64,000 bases of DNA from Sulfurisoma sediminicola (GTDB taxonomy: Bacteria; Pseudomonadota; Gammaproteobacteria; Burkholderiales; Rhodocyclaceae). Under the pieces are notes generated by a model. The model worked only from the letters and a program-made list of their open reading frames with translations, ran no database searches and was not told the origin of the DNA. The DNA lies in the NCBI RefSeq assembly GCF_003865015.1, contig NZ_BHVV01000004.1, positions 36,016 to 100,015 of the forward strand, read 5' to 3'. Every line of letters begins with the position of its first letter. The stretch's first letter is position 1. The translations under genes were made by a program, and so were the position numbers. This document shows positions 24,347-35,205 of this stretch, in pieces.

Positions 24347-25462
24347 ATGACCAAATACATCGGAATACTCACTTCCGGCGGCGACAGCCCCGGCCTCAAC
24401 GCGGCGATCCGCGGCGTCGGCAAGGCGGCGCTGGGCCACCACGGCATGCACATCATCGGCTTCCGCGACGGTTTTCGCGGCCTCATGGAGAACCGCACGG
24501 CGCCGCTCGACGGCGGCCAGCTCTCGGGCATCCTCACTTCGGGCGGCACCATCCTCGGCACCAGCCGCGACAAGCCGCACAAGATGCCGGTCGGCGGCAA
24601 GATCCTCGACATGACCGACGCCATTGTCGGCAACTATTACGACAACCACCTCGACTGCCTGGTCTGCCTCGGCGGCGGCGGCACGGCGAAGAACGCGCTG
24701 CGCCTGAAGCAGAAGGGCCTCAACGTCATCACCCTGCCCAAGACCATCGACAACGACGTCGCCGGCACCGACATCACCTTCGGTTTCGACACCGCGCTGG
24801 GCATCGCCACCGAGGCCATCGACCGCCTGCACAGCACGGCGCACAGCCACCACCGCATCATCGTCGTCGAGATCATGGGCCACCGCGCCGGCTGGCTGGC
24901 GCTGGGCGCGGGCATCGCCGGCGGCGCCGACGTGATCCTGCTGCCGGAGATTCCCTACGACGTCGAAATCGTCGCCGAGGCCATCCGCGAGCGGGCCCGC
25001 GGCGGCAAGCCGTTCTCCATCGTCGCCGTGGCCGAGGGCGCCGTCTCGAAGCAGGAGCTGGCCGCGTTGGCCGAGCGCACGAAGAAGCCGGCCAAGGGCA
25101 AGGTGAACCGCAAGGCAGACGATACCGAGGCCGATGCCGCGGCCATCCTCTATGCCGACCGCACGCTGCGCCTGGCACGCAAGCTGGAGCAGCTGACCGG
25201 GCTCGAGGCGCGCCCGACCATCCTCGGCCACCTGCAGCGCGGCGGCGCGCCGTCGGCGGCCGACCGCATCCTCGCCACGCGTCTGGGCACGGCCTGCGCC
25301 GACCTGATCGCCAAGGGCACTTTCGGCGTGATGGTGGCGGCGAAGGGCGAGGCGACGCGGCCGGTGAAGCTGGAAGAGGTCGCCGGCAAGGTGAAGACGG
25401 TGCCGCAGGATCATCCGCTGATCCTGTCGGCGCGTCGCGTCGGCACCAACTTCGGCGACTGA
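24347..25462 (+). CDS. pfkA: 6-phosphofructokinase, mixed-signature (ATP or PPi) type
   Basis: 371 residues of the PfkA superfamily, phosphorylating fructose 6-phosphate at C1 in glycolysis. The substrate loops [15 protein letters not shown] and GGTILGTSR are intact, and the catalytic motif is PKTIDND. Phosphoryl-donor residues are mixed. The GGGG at the GGDGS position keeps Gly104 (E. coli numbering), typical of ATP use, while PKTIDND has Lys124, typical of PPi enzymes or group III PFKs. About 30 extra residues near 245-275 exceed the bacterial ATP-PFK length. Donor preference cannot be settled from sequence. Confidence 0.93.
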   Translation: MTKYIGILTSGGDSPGLNAAIRGVGKAALGHHGMHIIGFRDGFRGLMENRTAPLDGGQLSGILTSGGTILGTSRDKPHKMPVGGKILDMTDAIVGNYYDNHLDCLVCLGGGGTAKNALRLKQKGLNVITLPKTIDNDVAGTDITFGFDTALGIATEAIDRLHSTAHSHHRIIVVEIMGHRAGWLALGAGIAGGADVILLPEIPYDVEIVAEAIRERARGGKPFSIVAVAEGAVSKQELAALAERTKKPAKGKVNRKADDTEADAAAILYADRTLRLARKLEQLTGLEARPTILGHLQRGGAPSAADRILATRLGTACADLIAKGTFGVMVAAKGEATRPVKLEEVAGKVKTVPQDHPLILSARRVGTNFGD

Positions 25463-25475
25463 CGCGCCGGCCCGG

Positions 25476-26399
25476 CTAGAAGCCGGCGCCCCAGCGGTGC
25501 TGCCAGGCGATTGCGACGGTATCGAAGTCGCTGCCGGTGCGCGTATACACGCCGGAGCTCGCAAGGATCTTGATCGAGTTGTGGCGATCGACGGGCAGCG
25601 CGAGCGTGGCGCCGATGCGGGAATTCTGCTGCAGGTCGTTGCCGCGGACGCCGTCGAGCGTGGTGCGTCCGCCGCCGTAATGGGTGGCCGTCAGCGCCGC
25701 CCAGATGCCCGCGGCGAAGTTGTAGATCAGGTGCCCCTGCATCGAGTAGATGGGTTCCTGCTCGCGGCGCTTGCCGCCGAAGAAGTCGGTGTTGTCGCCA
25801 TAGAAGGTCGCGTTCGCCGCCAGTTCCAGTGCCCATGGCCCCAGCGCTTTGGATAGGCCGAGTCCGGGAGTGACCGACCAGCGGTTGGTGCCGATGTTCA
25901 CCAGCTTGTCGTGATCGTACTGCCCCGTCGGCAGCGACACCTGGACGCTGCCGCCGACGACGAGATACTGGCGGTAGCCAGCGAATTCCCGGGGCGAGAG
26001 TGCCGGTGCGCCGAGGAAATTCACGGCCAGGCTGAGCTTGGGATCGCCGTAGCCGGAAACCTCGCGCGCCGCGGGCTTGCCGGCGAACTCTGCCGTGCCC
26101 TTGAGCGAGGCGTAGGGCAAGACGACGTTGAATTTCGCCGACTGCCCGCCGATTTCCAATACGCGGCCATAGGCGAGGATCGCGGCATCGGTCGTGAGCT
26201 TGGCGTTGGTCAGGGGCACCGAGGGGTCGAAGGCGACGCCGCCTTCCGATCGGGCGTAGCCCGCGATCAGGAAGTTGATGCCGATCGGGGCATTGGTATA
26301 AGCGCGGGGTTCGGCTTCCTGGGCCAGCGCGCAGCCGCCGGCGAGCAGCATGGCGGCTGCGGCCGCGGTTCGCAGGAAGGCGTGGTGTCGGCGCTTCAT
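25476..26399 (-). CDS. Outer-membrane beta-barrel protein, phenol-degradation MetA type
   Basis: 307 residues with a signal peptide (AAAAAMLLAGGCALAQ) and amphipathic beta-strand pattern throughout, ending in HRWGAGF with the C-terminal Phe typical of outer-membrane proteins. The block PRAYTNAPIGINFLIAGYAR resembles the Phenol_MetA_deg family (PF13557). Members are thought to be passive transport channels. The substrate is unknown. The Cys in the signal region (GGCA) could also mark a lipoprotein. It overlaps the preceding NhaR-type regulator by 4 bases (ATGA). Confidence 0.82.
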   Translation of the reverse strand: MKRRHHAFLRTAAAAAMLLAGGCALAQEAEPRAYTNAPIGINFLIAGYARSEGGVAFDPSVPLTNAKLTTDAAILAYGRVLEIGGQSAKFNVVLPYASLKGTAEFAGKPAAREVSGYGDPKLSLAVNFLGAPALSPREFAGYRQYLVVGGSVQVSLPTGQYDHDKLVNIGTNRWSVTPGLGLSKALGPWALELAANATFYGDNTDFFGGKRREQEPIYSMQGHLIYNFAAGIWAALTATHYGGGRTTLDGVRGNDLQQNSRIGATLALPVDRHNSIKILASSGVYTRTGSDFDTVAIAWQHRWGAGF

Positions 26400-27319
26400 T
26401 TCTTCTTCCGGCGCGGCACGCCGTTGCCGAAAATATCGTCCTGGGCGAGTTGGCAGATGGCGGCGGTGATCGGGTGGGTCAGGCGTCGCTCGGTGGTGAT
26501 GGCGAAGATCTGTTCGCGCACCGCATCGATTCTACCGACGACCTGGACATGGTGCTGTTCGACGATGTGCTGCTCGATCGCCGTCGGCGCCACGCAGAGG
26601 CCGGCGCCGACCTGGGCGAAGGCCATGAGCAGGGCGCTGTCGTCGAATTCGCCGACGATGCGCGGCCGCAGGCGCTGCGCTTCGAACCAGCGCATCAGTC
26701 GCGCATGGAGCGCGACGTCGGCGCCGGGCAGGAGGAAGGGCGCGCCGTCGATGATCTGCGGGAAGGGCCGGGTGGCCCGGCCGAGGAGGCTCCTGGCGCC
26801 GAACACCGTCACGCCGCTTTCGCCGAGGAAGTGGTCGTAGCCGCGGACGTTGAGGTTCTCGGGCATGGGGCGGTCGGCGATGAGCATGTCGAGGCGATGC
26901 ACCGCCAGGTCGGCGAGCAGGGTCGCCAGCCGCCCTTCGCGACAGATCAGCCGCACCGGTTCCTCCAGCCTGAGGGAAGGCTCGACCAGGCGGTAGGCCA
27001 CCATTTTCGGCACGGAGTCGGCGATGCCGACGCGAAACGGGGTGCCTTGGGCCGATTCGTCGGTGACGGACTCGAGCATCTCGTCGCCCAAGGCGAAGAT
27101 CTGTTCGGCGTAGCCGAGCATGCGCTGGCCGCTTTCGGTCAGTTCGAGGCCGCGCCCGACACGGCGGAACAGTTCGATGCCGAGGGCCGCCTCGAATTCG
27201 CTCAGCTGGCCGCTGATCGACTGGGGCGTCAGATGGAGCTGCTCGCTGGCGCGCGCGATGCTGCCGGCCTTGGCGACCATCCAGAAGTAACGCAAGTGCT
27301 TGTAGTTGAGGCTGGCCAT
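26396..27319 (-). CDS. nhaR: NhaR-type LysR-family transcriptional regulator
   Basis: 307 residues. The N-terminal winged helix-turn-helix (MASLNYKHLRYFWMVAKAGS) is diagnostic of the NhaR branch of LysR regulators. NhaR in E. coli senses Na+ and activates the antiporter nhaA, but no antiporter gene is adjacent. The downstream partner is an outer-membrane protein, translationally coupled. A palindrome lies 12 bases before its start. The regulator probably controls its own operon and perhaps divergent htpX. Confidence 0.88.
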   Translation of the reverse strand: MASLNYKHLRYFWMVAKAGSIARASEQLHLTPQSISGQLSEFEAALGIELFRRVGRGLELTESGQRMLGYAEQIFALGDEMLESVTDESAQGTPFRVGIADSVPKMVAYRLVEPSLRLEEPVRLICREGRLATLLADLAVHRLDMLIADRPMPENLNVRGYDHFLGESGVTVFGARSLLGRATRPFPQIIDGAPFLLPGADVALHARLMRWFEAQRLRPRIVGEFDDSALLMAFAQVGAGLCVAPTAIEQHIVEQHHVQVVGRIDAVREQIFAITTERRLTHPITAAICQLAQDDIFGNGVPRRKKK

Positions 27320-27330
27320 GTCGCAAAAAA

Positions 27331-27347
27331 CATCGAGTCAGTCGATG
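27331..27347. promoter_or_regulatory. Palindromic operator between nhaR and htpX
   Basis: CATCGA-GTCAG-TCGATG is a perfect 6-bp inverted repeat, 12 bases upstream of the nhaR ATG and 85 bases before htpX. It contains the T-N11-A pattern of LysR-type sites (TCGAGTCAGTCGA). The flanking DNA is AT-rich (CTAAATAATATTCG). Autoregulation by the NhaR-type protein is the simplest reading. Confidence 0.55.
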
Positions 27348-27431
27348 GATCGCTAAATAATATTCGATTTGTGCGATGTCTTGGGGGCCATTAGACTGGC
27401 GGCGTTTTCAGTTCTGCAAGGAGCATACCCC

Positions 27432-28313
27432 GTGAAACGCGTCATTCTGCTGATCGCCACCAACCTCGCCATCATGCTCGTGCTGGGCATCGTGACGACC
27501 CTCACCGGCGCCAACCGGTTCTTCACCACCGGCGGCCTCGATCTCGGCAAGCTGCTGTTGTTCGCCGCCATCATGGGCTTCGGCGGCGCCTTCATGTCGC
27601 TGTGGATGTCGAAGACCATCGCCAAGTGGAGCACGGGCGCCCGCGTCATCGAGGCGCCGCAGAATTCGACCGAGTTCTGGCTGGTCGAGACGGTGCGCCG
27701 CTTCGCCGAAAAATCCGGCCTGCCGATGCCCGAGGTGGCGATCTACGAAGGCGAGCCGAATGCCTTCGCCACCGGCGCCAGTCGCAGCAGTTCGCTGGTT
27801 GCCGTGTCCACCGGCCTGCTGCAGACCATGACGCGCGAGGAGGCCGAGGCAGTGATCGCCCACGAGGTCGCCCACATCGCCAACGGCGACATGGTGACGC
27901 TGACCCTGATCCAGGGTGTGGTCAACACCTTCGTTTTCTTCCTCGCCCGCGTCGTCGGCTACCTGGTGGATTCCTTCCTGCGCCGCGGCGACTCGGAATC
28001 GTCCGGCCCCGGCATCGGCTACATGGTCACCGTGGTGGTCTGCGACATCGTCTTCGGCATCCTCGCCAGCATCGTCGTTATGTGGTTCTCGCGCCAGCGC
28101 GAATTTCGTGCCGACGCGGGCGCCGCCCAGCTGATGGGCACGCCGCAGCCGATGATGAACGCGCTGCGTCGCCTCGGCGGCATGGAAGCGGGCGAGCTGC
28201 CGCAGAACGTCGCCACCGCCGGCATCAATGGCCGCCCCGGCTGGATGGCGCTGTTCTCCAGCCACCCGCCGCTGGAAGAGCGCATCGCCGCCCTCGCCAG
28301 CCGCACCCGCTGA
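27432..28313 (+). CDS. htpX: HtpX, membrane zinc metalloprotease
   Basis: 293 residues, as in E. coli. Two N-terminal membrane segments precede the catalytic [10 protein letters not shown] (HExxH zinc motif), and two further segments follow ([32 protein letters not shown]). HtpX degrades misfolded inner-membrane proteins during envelope stress. The start is GTG at 27432 with AAGGAG 8 bases before it, giving the family-typical [13 protein letters not shown]. No sigma-32-like sequence is evident upstream. Confidence 0.95.
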   Translation: MKRVILLIATNLAIMLVLGIVTTLTGANRFFTTGGLDLGKLLLFAAIMGFGGAFMSLWMSKTIAKWSTGARVIEAPQNSTEFWLVETVRRFAEKSGLPMPEVAIYEGEPNAFATGASRSSSLVAVSTGLLQTMTREEAEAVIAHEVAHIANGDMVTLTLIQGVVNTFVFFLARVVGYLVDSFLRRGDSESSGPGIGYMVTVVVCDIVFGILASIVVMWFSRQREFRADAGAAQLMGTPQPMMNALRRLGGMEAGELPQNVATAGINGRPGWMALFSSHPPLEERIAALASRTR

Positions 28314-28407
28314 CACGCCTGACGGCACGATGGCCATCATCGTCGCCGCCTCCGGCCCCCTGGCCCGTCCATGGGGCCGGCTTCACGTCCGCCGCTGATC
28401 GCCCGCC

Positions 28408-29157
28408 ATGACCGAACTCCTGCTCAGCCCCGAAGTCTGGATCGCCTTCTTCACGTTGACCGCGCTGGAACTCGTTCTCGGCATCGACAACATCATCTTC
28501 ATCTCGATTCTCGTCGACAAGCTGCCGAAGGCGAAGCAGGAGCTCGCCCGTCGCATCGGCCTGTTCCTCGCGATGTTCATGCGCATCGCGCTGCTGCTGC
28601 TGCTGTCCTGGATCGTCGGCCTGACCGAGCCGGTCCTGACGGTGACGAGCTTCGAGATCACGGGACGCGACCTCATCCTGATTTCCGGCGGCCTGTTCCT
28701 GATCTGGAAGAGCACCGGCGAGGTGCACCAGCTGCTCGAGGGCGAGGAAGGCGGGGAGTCGCGAAGGGTCGCCGCCAGCTTCGCCGGGGTGATCGCCCAG
28801 ATCATGGTGATCGACCTCGTCTTCTCGCTCGATTCCATCATCACCGCCGTCGGCATGGTCAGCGAGGTGGCGGTGATGATCGCCGCGGTGGTCGCCTCGG
28901 TCGGCCTGATGATGCTGTTCGCCGGCGCCATCGGCCGCTTCGTCTCCGACCACCCGACGATCAAGATGCTGGCACTGTCCTTCCTCGTCGTCGTCGGTGT
29001 CGTGCTGATCGCCGACGGCTTCGGCCACCATGTGCCCAAGGGTTACATCTACTTCGCCATGGCCTTCTCGGTCAGCGTCGAGATGCTCAACATCCGCATG
29101 CGCAAGCGGGTCAAGCCGGTCGAATTGCGCGAGCCCTACGTCCGCGAATCGAGTTGA
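28408..29157 (+). CDS. TerC-family integral membrane protein
   Basis: 249 residues with seven hydrophobic segments. The family motif LELVLGIDNIIFISIL near residues 18-33 and IDLVFSLDSIITAVGM near 132-147 carry the two acidic residues conserved in TerC/YgdQ transporters. These proteins are linked to tellurite resistance or to Mn2+ export in other bacteria. The short length without a CBS or CorC domain matches YgdQ-type members. It follows htpX by 94 bases. Confidence 0.88.
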   Translation: MTELLLSPEVWIAFFTLTALELVLGIDNIIFISILVDKLPKAKQELARRIGLFLAMFMRIALLLLLSWIVGLTEPVLTVTSFEITGRDLILISGGLFLIWKSTGEVHQLLEGEEGGESRRVAASFAGVIAQIMVIDLVFSLDSIITAVGMVSEVAVMIAAVVASVGLMMLFAGAIGRFVSDHPTIKMLALSFLVVVGVVLIADGFGHHVPKGYIYFAMAFSVSVEMLNIRMRKRVKPVELREPYVRESS

Positions 29158-29275
29158 GGCGGTCGCTGCTCAATAATCAGTTTAAGTCGATTCATTACGA
29201 CAGATAATTCTGTTTTTATTTTGATTGGTGCGCCGCTATTCTTTGCCTCGCACTTCATTTCAAAAGGAGACCTCG

Positions 29276-30175
29276 ATGAAGATTCTTTCCCTTCTGGCCG
29301 TCATGCTGACCCTTGGCTTCACGCTCGCCGCCTCCGACGCCGAAGCCGCCAGGCGCCTTGGCGGCGGCAAGTCCGCCGGCATGCAGCGCCAGGTGACCAC
29401 GCCCGACAAGGCGCCCGCGGCGGCCCCGGCCCAGGCGCCGACCGCCGCAGCCGCCTCCGCCAAATCGCCCGCGGCGGCCGCGGCGCCGCAGGCGCAACCC
29501 GGGCGTTCCTGGATGGGCCCGCTCGCCGGCCTTGCCGCCGGCCTCGGCCTGGCGGCGCTGGCGTCCCACTTCGGCTTCGGCGCGGAACTGGCCTCGATGC
29601 TGATGATCGGACTGCTGGTGATGGCGGTCATGGTCGTGATCGGCCTCATCATGCGTCGGCGTGCAGCCTCCCGGCAACCGGCCATGGCGGGAGCGGGTGG
29701 CCTGCAATATGCAGCCTCCGGCGTCGAGCACACCGCGCCGGTGGCAAGGTCGTACGAGCCGGCGATGCCGGGCTCCGGCGCCAGCGCCACGGCCCGCAAC
29801 ATCCCGGCCGACTTCGATGTCCCCGGCTTCGTGCGCAACGCCAAGGTGCATTTCATCCGTCTGCAGGCCGCCAACGATGCCGGCAACCTCGACGACATCC
29901 GCGAGTTCACCACGCCCGAGATGTTCGCCGAACTGAAGATGAACATCGCCGAGCGCGGCGGCGCCAGCCAGGAAACCGATGTGGTCGCCATCGATGCCGA
30001 CGTGATCGAGGTCGCGGAGGAAGCCAATCGCTACGTCGTCAGTGTGCGCTTCAGCGGCCAGGTTCGCGAGGAGCGGAACGGCCCGCTCGAAGCGGTCGAC
30101 GAGATATGGCACCTGGTCAAGCCGCGCGAGGGCGCCGGCGGCTGGCTGCTGGCCGGCATCCAGCAGATCCAATAA
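29276..30175 (+). CDS. Tim44-like domain protein
   Basis: 299 residues. A signal peptide (MKILSLLAVMLTLGFTLAAS, processing near residue 24) is followed by an Ala/Pro-rich linker (residues 45-80), two hydrophobic segments (GPLAGLAAGLGLAALASHF, MLMIGLLVMAVMVVIGLIM) and a C-terminal Tim44-like alpha/beta domain beginning FDVPGFVRNAKVHFIRLQ. Bacterial members of this family have no settled function; roles in membrane protein assembly are suggested. AAAAGGAGA precedes the ATG by 6 bases. The AT-rich leader 29158-29275 probably carries its promoter. Confidence 0.85.
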   Translation: MKILSLLAVMLTLGFTLAASDAEAARRLGGGKSAGMQRQVTTPDKAPAAAPAQAPTAAAASAKSPAAAAAPQAQPGRSWMGPLAGLAAGLGLAALASHFGFGAELASMLMIGLLVMAVMVVIGLIMRRRAASRQPAMAGAGGLQYAASGVEHTAPVARSYEPAMPGSGASATARNIPADFDVPGFVRNAKVHFIRLQAANDAGNLDDIREFTTPEMFAELKMNIAERGGASQETDVVAIDADVIEVAEEANRYVVSVRFSGQVREERNGPLEAVDEIWHLVKPREGAGGWLLAGIQQIQ

Positions 30176-30201
30176 GGCGCGGCCGCGAAGCTGCGGCGCT
30201 T

Positions 30202-30238
30202 GCGGCACCGGAGGGGGGATTCCCGGCTCCGGTGCCGC
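30202..30238. terminator. Hairpin between convergent genes
   Basis: GCGGCACCGGAG at 30202-30213 pairs perfectly with CTCCGGTGCCGC at 30227-30238 around a 13-base loop. It lies between the Tim44-domain gene and the convergent MFS gene and could end transcription from both sides, although neither side shows a long T tract. Confidence 0.5.
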
Positions 30239-30268
30239 CGTCCGGTCGTTCCCGGGCGTTCGCTCCGA

Positions 30269-31495
30269 TCAGGCGGCTGCCGGCTTGGGGTCGGCGAGCC
30301 GCGCCAGCGGCCGCTCGTTGATCGGGAGATTGACGGCCATCGCCACCAGGCCGAGAGCGACCGCGATCCACCACACCACGTCGTAGCTGCCGGTACGGTC
30401 GAACAGCACGCCACCGAGCCAGGCGCCGAGGAAGCTGCCGATCTGGTGGCTGAAGAAGACGAAACCGCCGAGCATCGAGAGATACGCGACACCGAAGACC
30501 TGGGCGACGATGCCGTTGGTCAGCGGGACCGTGGCGAGCCACAGCAGGCCCATCGCCGCGGCGAAGAGGTAGGCGGAAGTCGGCGTTGGCGGCACGGCGA
30601 CGAAGGCGACGATGATGACGCTGCGCGCGACGTAGATGAAGGCCAGCAGGTACTTCTTGGTCCAGCGCGCGCCGAGCATGCCGGCGCCCCAGGTGCCGAT
30701 GATGTTGAAGAAGCCGATGAGCGCGAGACAGGCCACGCCGACGTTGCCGGGCAGGCCGTTGTCGGCGAGATAGGCCGGCAGGTGCACGGCGATGAATATG
30801 ACCTGGAAGCCGCAGACGAAATAGCCGAAGGTGAGCAGCCAGAAGCCGCGGTGGCCGGCGGCCTCGCGGATGGCCGCGGCTGCCGACTGCGTCGGCCGCT
30901 GGCTGGTGTCGCGGCCCGGCTCGGCCAGCACCGCCGATAGCGGCGCCATCAGCGTGGCCACGGCGGCGAGCACCAGCAGTGCCGCCATCCAGCCGATGCC
31001 GGTGATCAGCGCCTGGGTGCCGGGCAGCATCGCGAACTGGCCGAAGGAGCCGGCGGCGCCGGCGATGCCCAGCACCTGGCTGCGCTTTTCCGGCGGGTAG
31101 GTGCGGCCGAGCACGCCATAGACGATGGAGAAGGTGGTTCCCGAGAGGCCCAGACCGATGAGCAGGCCGGCCGAGAGCGCCAGTTCCGTCCCCGTGTTCG
31201 AATGGGCCATCAGGGCGAGGCCGAGGACGTAGAGGACCGAGCCGGCGAACAGCACGCGGCCGGCACCGTAGCGGTCTGCGATGAGGCCGGAGAACGGCTG
31301 CGCCGCGCCCCACACCAGGTTCTGCAGCGCCAGGGCGAAGGCGAAGGTTTCGCGGCCCCAGCCCTGCGCCATGCTCATCGGCTGCAGGAAAAGGCCGAAG
31401 CCGTGGCGCGCGCCCATGGCGATGGTCATGATCAGGCCGCCGCAGACCAGGATCAGGGTCGGGGTGCGCCAACGGGAAAGGGTATTTGGGCTCAT
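30269..31495 (-). CDS. MFS transporter, OFA (oxalate/formate antiporter)-like
   Basis: 408 residues with twelve membrane segments. The sequence MGARHGFGLFLQPMS in segment one and PFSGLIADRYGAGRVLFAGS (MFS motif A) fit the monocarboxylate/OFA branch. The substrate is unknown but organic acids are likely by family. The start at 31495 is chosen (MSPNTLSRWRTPTLIL); the frame stays open further upstream through the divergent greB gene, which is not meaningful. It is divergent from greB with a 45-base gap. Confidence 0.85.
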   Translation of the reverse strand: MSPNTLSRWRTPTLILVCGGLIMTIAMGARHGFGLFLQPMSMAQGWGRETFAFALALQNLVWGAAQPFSGLIADRYGAGRVLFAGSVLYVLGLALMAHSNTGTELALSAGLLIGLGLSGTTFSIVYGVLGRTYPPEKRSQVLGIAGAAGSFGQFAMLPGTQALITGIGWMAALLVLAAVATLMAPLSAVLAEPGRDTSQRPTQSAAAAIREAAGHRGFWLLTFGYFVCGFQVIFIAVHLPAYLADNGLPGNVGVACLALIGFFNIIGTWGAGMLGARWTKKYLLAFIYVARSVIIVAFVAVPPTPTSAYLFAAAMGLLWLATVPLTNGIVAQVFGVAYLSMLGGFVFFSHQIGSFLGAWLGGVLFDRTGSYDVVWWIAVALGLVAMAVNLPINERPLARLADPKPAAA

Positions 31496-31540
31496 CGTCG
31501 CGGCATCATACAATTGGCGTCTCTGCGCTTCACCCATGCG

Positions 31541-32086
31541 ATGAACAAGGCTTTCGTCAAGGAATCGGATGCCGAGGAGGAAGACGACCTCCCCGGTGCG
31601 CCGCCATTGCCCGCCGGCACCAGGAACTACATGACCAAGCGGGGTCATGCCGCGATGCGCGCCGAGTTCGAGCAGCTCGTGAAAGTCGAGCGGCCGAACC
31701 TGGTGCAGGTCGTGGCCTGGGCGGCCAGCAACGGCGACCGTTCCGAAAACGGCGACTACATCTACGGCAAGAAGCGGCTGCGCGAGATCGACCGCCGCAT
31801 CCGCTACCTGACCAAGCGGCTGGAGAACGCCGAGGTCGTCGATCCGGCGACGCAGCAGGGGCTCGATCAGGTCTTCTTCGGGGCGACGGTCGCGGTCGAC
31901 GACGGCGAGGCGGAGGCGACCTACCAGATCGTCGGCGTCGACGAGGCGAATGCCGGCGAGGGGCGGATCAGCTGGATCTCGCCGCTGGCCAGGGCGCTGC
32001 TCAAGGCGCGCGAGGGCGACACCGTGCGCTTCCAGAGCCCGGTCGGCGTGCGCGCACTCGAGGTGGTCGAAATCAGCTATAAGTGA
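31541..32086 (+). CDS. greB: GreB, transcript cleavage factor
   Basis: 181 residues. An N-terminal acidic extension (VKESDAEEEDDLPG) precedes the coiled coil with NGDRSENGDYIYGKKRLREI, the GreB signature whose acidic tip reaches the RNA polymerase active site. The C-terminal FKBP-like domain ends ALEVVEISYK. GreB rescues backtracked polymerase. It is 7 bases upstream of the hemerythrin gene. Confidence 0.95.
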   Translation: MNKAFVKESDAEEEDDLPGAPPLPAGTRNYMTKRGHAAMRAEFEQLVKVERPNLVQVVAWAASNGDRSENGDYIYGKKRLREIDRRIRYLTKRLENAEVVDPATQQGLDQVFFGATVAVDDGEAEATYQIVGVDEANAGEGRISWISPLARALLKAREGDTVRFQSPVGVRALEVVEISYK

Positions 32087-32093
32087 GAGCACT

Positions 32094-32675
32094 ATGGAAG
32101 CCTTCGCCTGGGATCAACGTTTCGTCACCGGCATCGAGATCGTCGATGCCCAGCACAGGCGGCTGGTCGACATCATCAACCGGCTCGGCGATGCCCTGCT
32201 CGCCGGCGATCCGATGTCCGAGGGGCGGCTGCAGATCCTTTTCCTGGAACTGTCGGGCTACGCCCGTGAGCACTTCGCCGACGAAGAACAGCTGATGCGC
32301 GATGCCGGAATGGATCCTCGCCATATCGAGGCCCATACGCGGCACCATCACCAGTTCGTCGAGCAGTTGGCGTCGATGTGGCGGGCACGCGCCGCCATGA
32401 AGAACCCCGCCGAAACGCTTTTCGGCTTCCTTTCCGCCTGGCTGGCCTTCCACATCCTCGGCGAGGATCAGTCGATGGCGCGCCAGCTCGCCCTGGTCGA
32501 GTCCGGCGATTCGGCGGCGATCGCCTACGAACTCGAATCCCAGCCGCAGGACAACAGCACGGCGGCCCTGTTGCACGCGCTGCAGACGCTCTACCACGTG
32601 CTGGCCGAGCAGAACCGCGACCTAGCCGAGGCCAACGACCGCCTGCAACGGGAGATCGCGGCGCATCGCGACTGA
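32094..32675 (+). CDS. Bacteriohemerythrin with C-terminal coiled coil
   Basis: 193 residues. The first 130 form a hemerythrin domain with the di-iron ligands His21 (DAQHRRL), HFADEE, HTRHHHQF and HILGED. Such proteins bind O2 reversibly and may deliver or sense it. Beyond the domain lies a tail of about 55 residues ending in a heptad-like helix (ALQTLYHVLAEQNRDLAEAN) that could mediate dimerisation or contact a partner. The ATG at 32094 directly follows greB. Confidence 0.93.
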   Translation: MEAFAWDQRFVTGIEIVDAQHRRLVDIINRLGDALLAGDPMSEGRLQILFLELSGYAREHFADEEQLMRDAGMDPRHIEAHTRHHHQFVEQLASMWRARAAMKNPAETLFGFLSAWLAFHILGEDQSMARQLALVESGDSAAIAYELESQPQDNSTAALLHALQTLYHVLAEQNRDLAEANDRLQREIAAHRD

Positions 32676-32679
32676 AGCG

Positions 32680-32692
32680 GGGGGGGGGGGGG
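32680..32692. repeat. Homopolymeric tract of 13 G
   Basis: Thirteen G in a row lie 4 bases after the hemerythrin stop and 12 bases before the sigma-32-like promoter of htpG. No gene reads through it, so it cannot switch a reading frame. Length variation could alter promoter spacing or stability. It may also be a sequencing weak spot. Confidence 0.85.
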
Positions 32693-32704
32693 TAAGACCC
32701 TTCT

Positions 32705-32732
32705 CTTGAAATCCCTTTTTCCGTCCCCACTT
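32705..32732 (+). promoter_or_regulatory. Sigma-32-type heat-shock promoter for htpG
   Basis: CTTGAAA at 32705-32711, a 13-base spacer, and CCCCACTT at 32725-32732 match the sigma-32 consensus CTTGAAA-N13-CCCCATNT at all but one fixed position. It lies 30 bases before the htpG start codon, which fits heat-shock control of this chaperone. Confidence 0.82.
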
Positions 32733-32761
32733 CTCCGATTCGTTTGACCGGAGGAACCCGC

Positions 32762-34681
<1,920 letters not shown>

Positions 34682-34682
34682 T

Positions 34683-35159
34683 CTGCTGCATGGGCTCCCG
34701 CCCATCGTCGACGAGCGGGCCGAAGTACTGATCCTCGGCTCGTTTCCGTCGGCGGCCTCGCTTGCGGCGGGCCAGTACTACGCGCATCGGCAGAACCAGT
34801 TCTGGCGCATTCTCGGCGAGGTGATCGGCCAGCCGCTCCAGGCGATGGACTACGCGGGGAGGCAGGCGGCGGTCAAGGCCGCCGGCATCGCGATCTGGGA
34901 CGTCTATGCCTCGTGCGAGCGCGAGGGCAGCCTCGACACGGCGATCCGCGATGGTGCGCCCAACGATTTCGCCCGGCTCAACAAGTCGGCGTCGGCGCTA
35001 CGGCGTGTCTGCTTCAACGGCGGCACGGCGGGACGCTTCGCCCGGACGCTGGCTGCGCTGGGCTTCGAAACGCTGATCCTGCCTTCGACCAGCCCGGCCA
35101 ACGCCAGCTGGAGCTACGAGCGCAAGCTCGCCGCCTGGCGCGACGCATTGCGCAAATGA
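34683..35159 (+). CDS. DNA-deoxyinosine (hypoxanthine) glycosylase, UDG superfamily, non-canonical start
   Basis: About 158 residues beginning (L)LHGLPPIVDERAEVLILGS. VLILGSFPSAASLAAGQYYA and HRQNQFWRIL are conserved active-site blocks of the hypoxanthine-DNA glycosylase branch; LPSTSPANASW is the C-terminal loop. It removes deaminated bases. The homologous region starts within a few codons of 34683, but no ATG, GTG or TTG exists between the in-frame stop at 34650 and the conserved block. CTG at 34683 or 34686 is the likely start, coupled to the htpG stop at 34679. A GTG at 34821 would delete the active site. Confidence 0.8.
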   Translation: MLHGLPPIVDERAEVLILGSFPSAASLAAGQYYAHRQNQFWRILGEVIGQPLQAMDYAGRQAAVKAAGIAIWDVYASCEREGSLDTAIRDGAPNDFARLNKSASALRRVCFNGGTAGRFARTLAALGFETLILPSTSPANASWSYERKLAAWRDALRK

Positions 35160-35161
35160 AA

Positions 35162-35183
35162 AAGGCAGGCCGAAGCCTGCCTT
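35162..35183. terminator. Hairpin terminator between convergent genes
   Basis: AAGGCAGGC (35162-35170) and GCCTGCCTT (35175-35183) pair perfectly around a CGAA tetraloop. It sits 2 bases after the glycosylase stop and 22 bases before the convergent secreted-protein gene. The flanking A tract (35159-35163) on one side suggests termination mainly of the minus-strand transcript. Confidence 0.8.
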
Positions 35184-35205
35184 GTGCGTAGAGCGAGAAA
35201 AGCGC

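Noticed and set aside
34821..35159. Glycosylase starting at GTG 34821
   Set aside because: It would remove the conserved LGSFPSAASL active-site block that is clearly encoded upstream in the same frame.
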